The notes below the pieces were generated by a model that was not told the DNA's origin, did not search any database, and worked only from the letters and a program-made list of their open reading frames with translations. From Actinomycetota bacterium (GTDB lineage Bacteria; Actinomycetota; Thermoleophilia; Gaiellales; Gaiellaceae): 8,440 nt of DNA. The DNA is taken from assembly GCA_003170995.1 (NCBI GenBank), contig PMXT01000073.1:1-8440 (forward strand). The letters run 5' to 3'. Positions 7,551-8,440 of the stretch are shown in pieces; positions within the stretch are counted from its first letter, which is position 1, and each line of letters opens with the position of its first letter. The translations under genes were made by a program, and so were the position numbers.

Positions 7551-8348
7551 GTGACCAATAGACTCGCTTACGTGGCCGCGATCCTGATTGACATCGACGG
7601 CGTTCTCAGCGTCTCGAGCGAGCCGATTGCGGGAGCCACCGGTGCCATTCGGCGTCTGCGCGAGGCCGGCCACAGGCTGCGTTTTCTCACTAACAACACC
7701 ACCTGCCCGCGCGCTCGCCTGGCCGAGTTGCTGCGCTCGAATGGATTCGACGTCGACGAGGAGGAGCTGCAGACGGCTCCGAGGGCCGCCGCTCGGGCGC
7801 TCGCCGGCCGCCGCGTGCTGGCCCTGACGATGTCGGCGATCGTCGAGGATCTGAAGGGAATCGAGCTGGTCGGTGAGAGCGCCGATGCCGTGCTCCTAGG
7901 TGGCGCGGATGAGACCGAAGAGACGGGACGCGTCTTCTCCTACATGAACCTGGCTCGCGCCTTCGCCGAGCTCGAGGCCGGCGCCGAGCTTTACTGCTTG
8001 CACAAGAACCGCTGGTGGCAGACCAAGCACGGGCCGCTGCTCGACGCGGGCGCTTTCGTGGCCGGGCTCGAGTACGCCGCCGGGACACACGCCACCACGC
8101 TCGGCAAGCCGAGCTCCGCCTTCTTCGCCGCCGCGCTCGAGGCGCTCGACTCCGATCCCGGGCAGGCCTGGATGGTCGGCGACGACATCGAGTCGGACAT
8201 CCGCGGCGCCCAGCTGCACGGTATCCCCACCGTGCTCTTGCGCACCGGTAAGTTCCGGCCCGACACGTTCGATCGCTCCGGCGTTCGCCCGACCGTGCTT
8301 CTCTCATCGATAGCGGACCTCCCCGAATGGCTGGCGACGCAGCGCTGA
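7551..8348 (+). CDS. HAD superfamily type IIA phosphatase, LHPP/HDHD2-like
   Basis: This is a probable cytosolic phosphohydrolase with the Rossmann-like HAD core and a C2 cap. Motif I is D14-I-D16-G-V-L (nucleophile and general acid), motif II is T47-N-N-T-T, motif III is Lys186 in L-G-K-P, and motif IV is G210-D211-D212...D216. The cap segment H-K-N-R-W-W (151-156) followed by G-A-F-V-A-G-L-E-Y-A (167-176) resembles the LHPP (phospholysine/phosphohistidine phosphatase) branch rather than NagD. The substrate cannot be told from sequence. 265 residues fits the family. Start is GTG at 7551; a second GTG at 7572 is possible but leaves only six residues before motif I. No ribosome site is visible before either. 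The 3' end overlaps acpS by 22 bases, implying coupled translation. Confidence 0.9.
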   Translation: MTNRLAYVAAILIDIDGVLSVSSEPIAGATGAIRRLREAGHRLRFLTNNTTCPRARLAELLRSNGFDVDEEELQTAPRAAARALAGRRVLALTMSAIVEDLKGIELVGESADAVLLGGADETEETGRVFSYMNLARAFAELEAGAELYCLHKNRWWQTKHGPLLDAGAFVAGLEYAAGTHATTLGKPSSAFFAAALEALDSDPGQAWMVGDDIESDIRGAQLHGIPTVLLRTGKFRPDTFDRSGVRPTVLLSSIADLPEWLATQR

Positions 8349-8440
8349 GGCTGGGCCTCGATCTGATCGAGATCGAGCGGATTCGCTCTGCGCTCGAGCG
8401 CCCTCGTTTCCGCGAGCGCTGCTTCACCGAGGCCGAGCGC
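8327..8440 (+). CDS. acpS: Holo-[acyl-carrier-protein] synthase (partial, C-terminus beyond window)
   Basis: This is the first 38 codons of an open frame running off the window. The enzyme transfers 4'-phosphopantetheine from CoA to the serine of acyl carrier protein, activating fatty acid synthesis. The N-terminal signature G-L-D-L-I-E-I-E-R-I (10-19) carries the Mg-binding Asp12. The segment R-F-R-E-R-C-F-T-E-A-E (27-37) matches the family pattern R-F-x-x-R-x-F-T-x-x-E. ATG at 8327 lies inside the end of the HAD gene, whose stop is at 8346-8348. The ribosome site is weak, so coupling to the HAD gene is likely. Confidence 0.9.
   Translation, partial: MAGDAALRLGLDLIEIERIRSALERPRFRERCFTEAER

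Noticed and set aside
7690..8427. 245-codon open frame on the minus strand opposite the HAD gene
   Set aside because: It is extremely Arg/Ser-rich, typical of a shadow frame in GC-rich DNA, and covers the well supported HAD and acpS genes.

Overview
The window looks like a chromosomal segment of a high-GC bacterium, most likely an actinobacterium, perhaps of the Thermoleophilia/Solirubrobacterales kind. This rests on the rplM-rpsI-glmM-glmS-...-acpS gene order, the GC-rich codon use and the protein variants. It is inferred from sequence features only; no database comparison was possible.

Layout. (1) Positions 1-474, minus strand: the N-terminal part of a secreted protein, open at the window edge. 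It has a signal peptide, two Cys-containing 39-residue repeats and the start of a collagen-like Gly-X-Y tract. This end is visibly less GC-rich than the rest. (2) Positions 475-1049: a non-coding divergent region of about 575 bases. It has repeated TCGAACGTT words, three consecutive hairpins (676-780), a CTTGACGA direct repeat and, at its right end, an extended -10 promoter and an attenuator-like leader for rplM. (3) Positions 1050-5267, plus strand: ribosomal proteins L13 and S9, then phosphoglucosamine mutase (glmM) and glucosamine-6-phosphate synthase (glmS). A terminator-like hairpin lies between glmM and glmS. (4) Positions 5324-6397: a membrane protein of the potassium-channel-like family whose selectivity filter appears to be lost. 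(5) Positions 6506-7399: a peroxiredoxin of the Prx6/archaeal type followed 9 bases later by a small winged-helix protein. (6) Positions 7551-8440: a HAD type IIA phosphatase overlapping the start of acpS (holo-ACP synthase), which runs off the window.

How the genes work together. L13 and S9 are ribosome components. GlmS makes glucosamine-6-phosphate from fructose-6-phosphate and glutamine, and GlmM isomerises it to glucosamine-1-phosphate on the way to UDP-GlcNAc and cell wall. AcpS activates acyl carrier protein. So the backbone is a housekeeping block for growth and envelope synthesis. The channel-like protein, the peroxiredoxin/winged-helix pair and the HAD phosphatase are set into it.

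No convincing new defence or mobile system was seen. The best leads are the filterless channel-like protein, the hairpin-rich divergent region, and the leaders of rplM and glmS. The collagen-like gene and acpS are both cut by the window edges.
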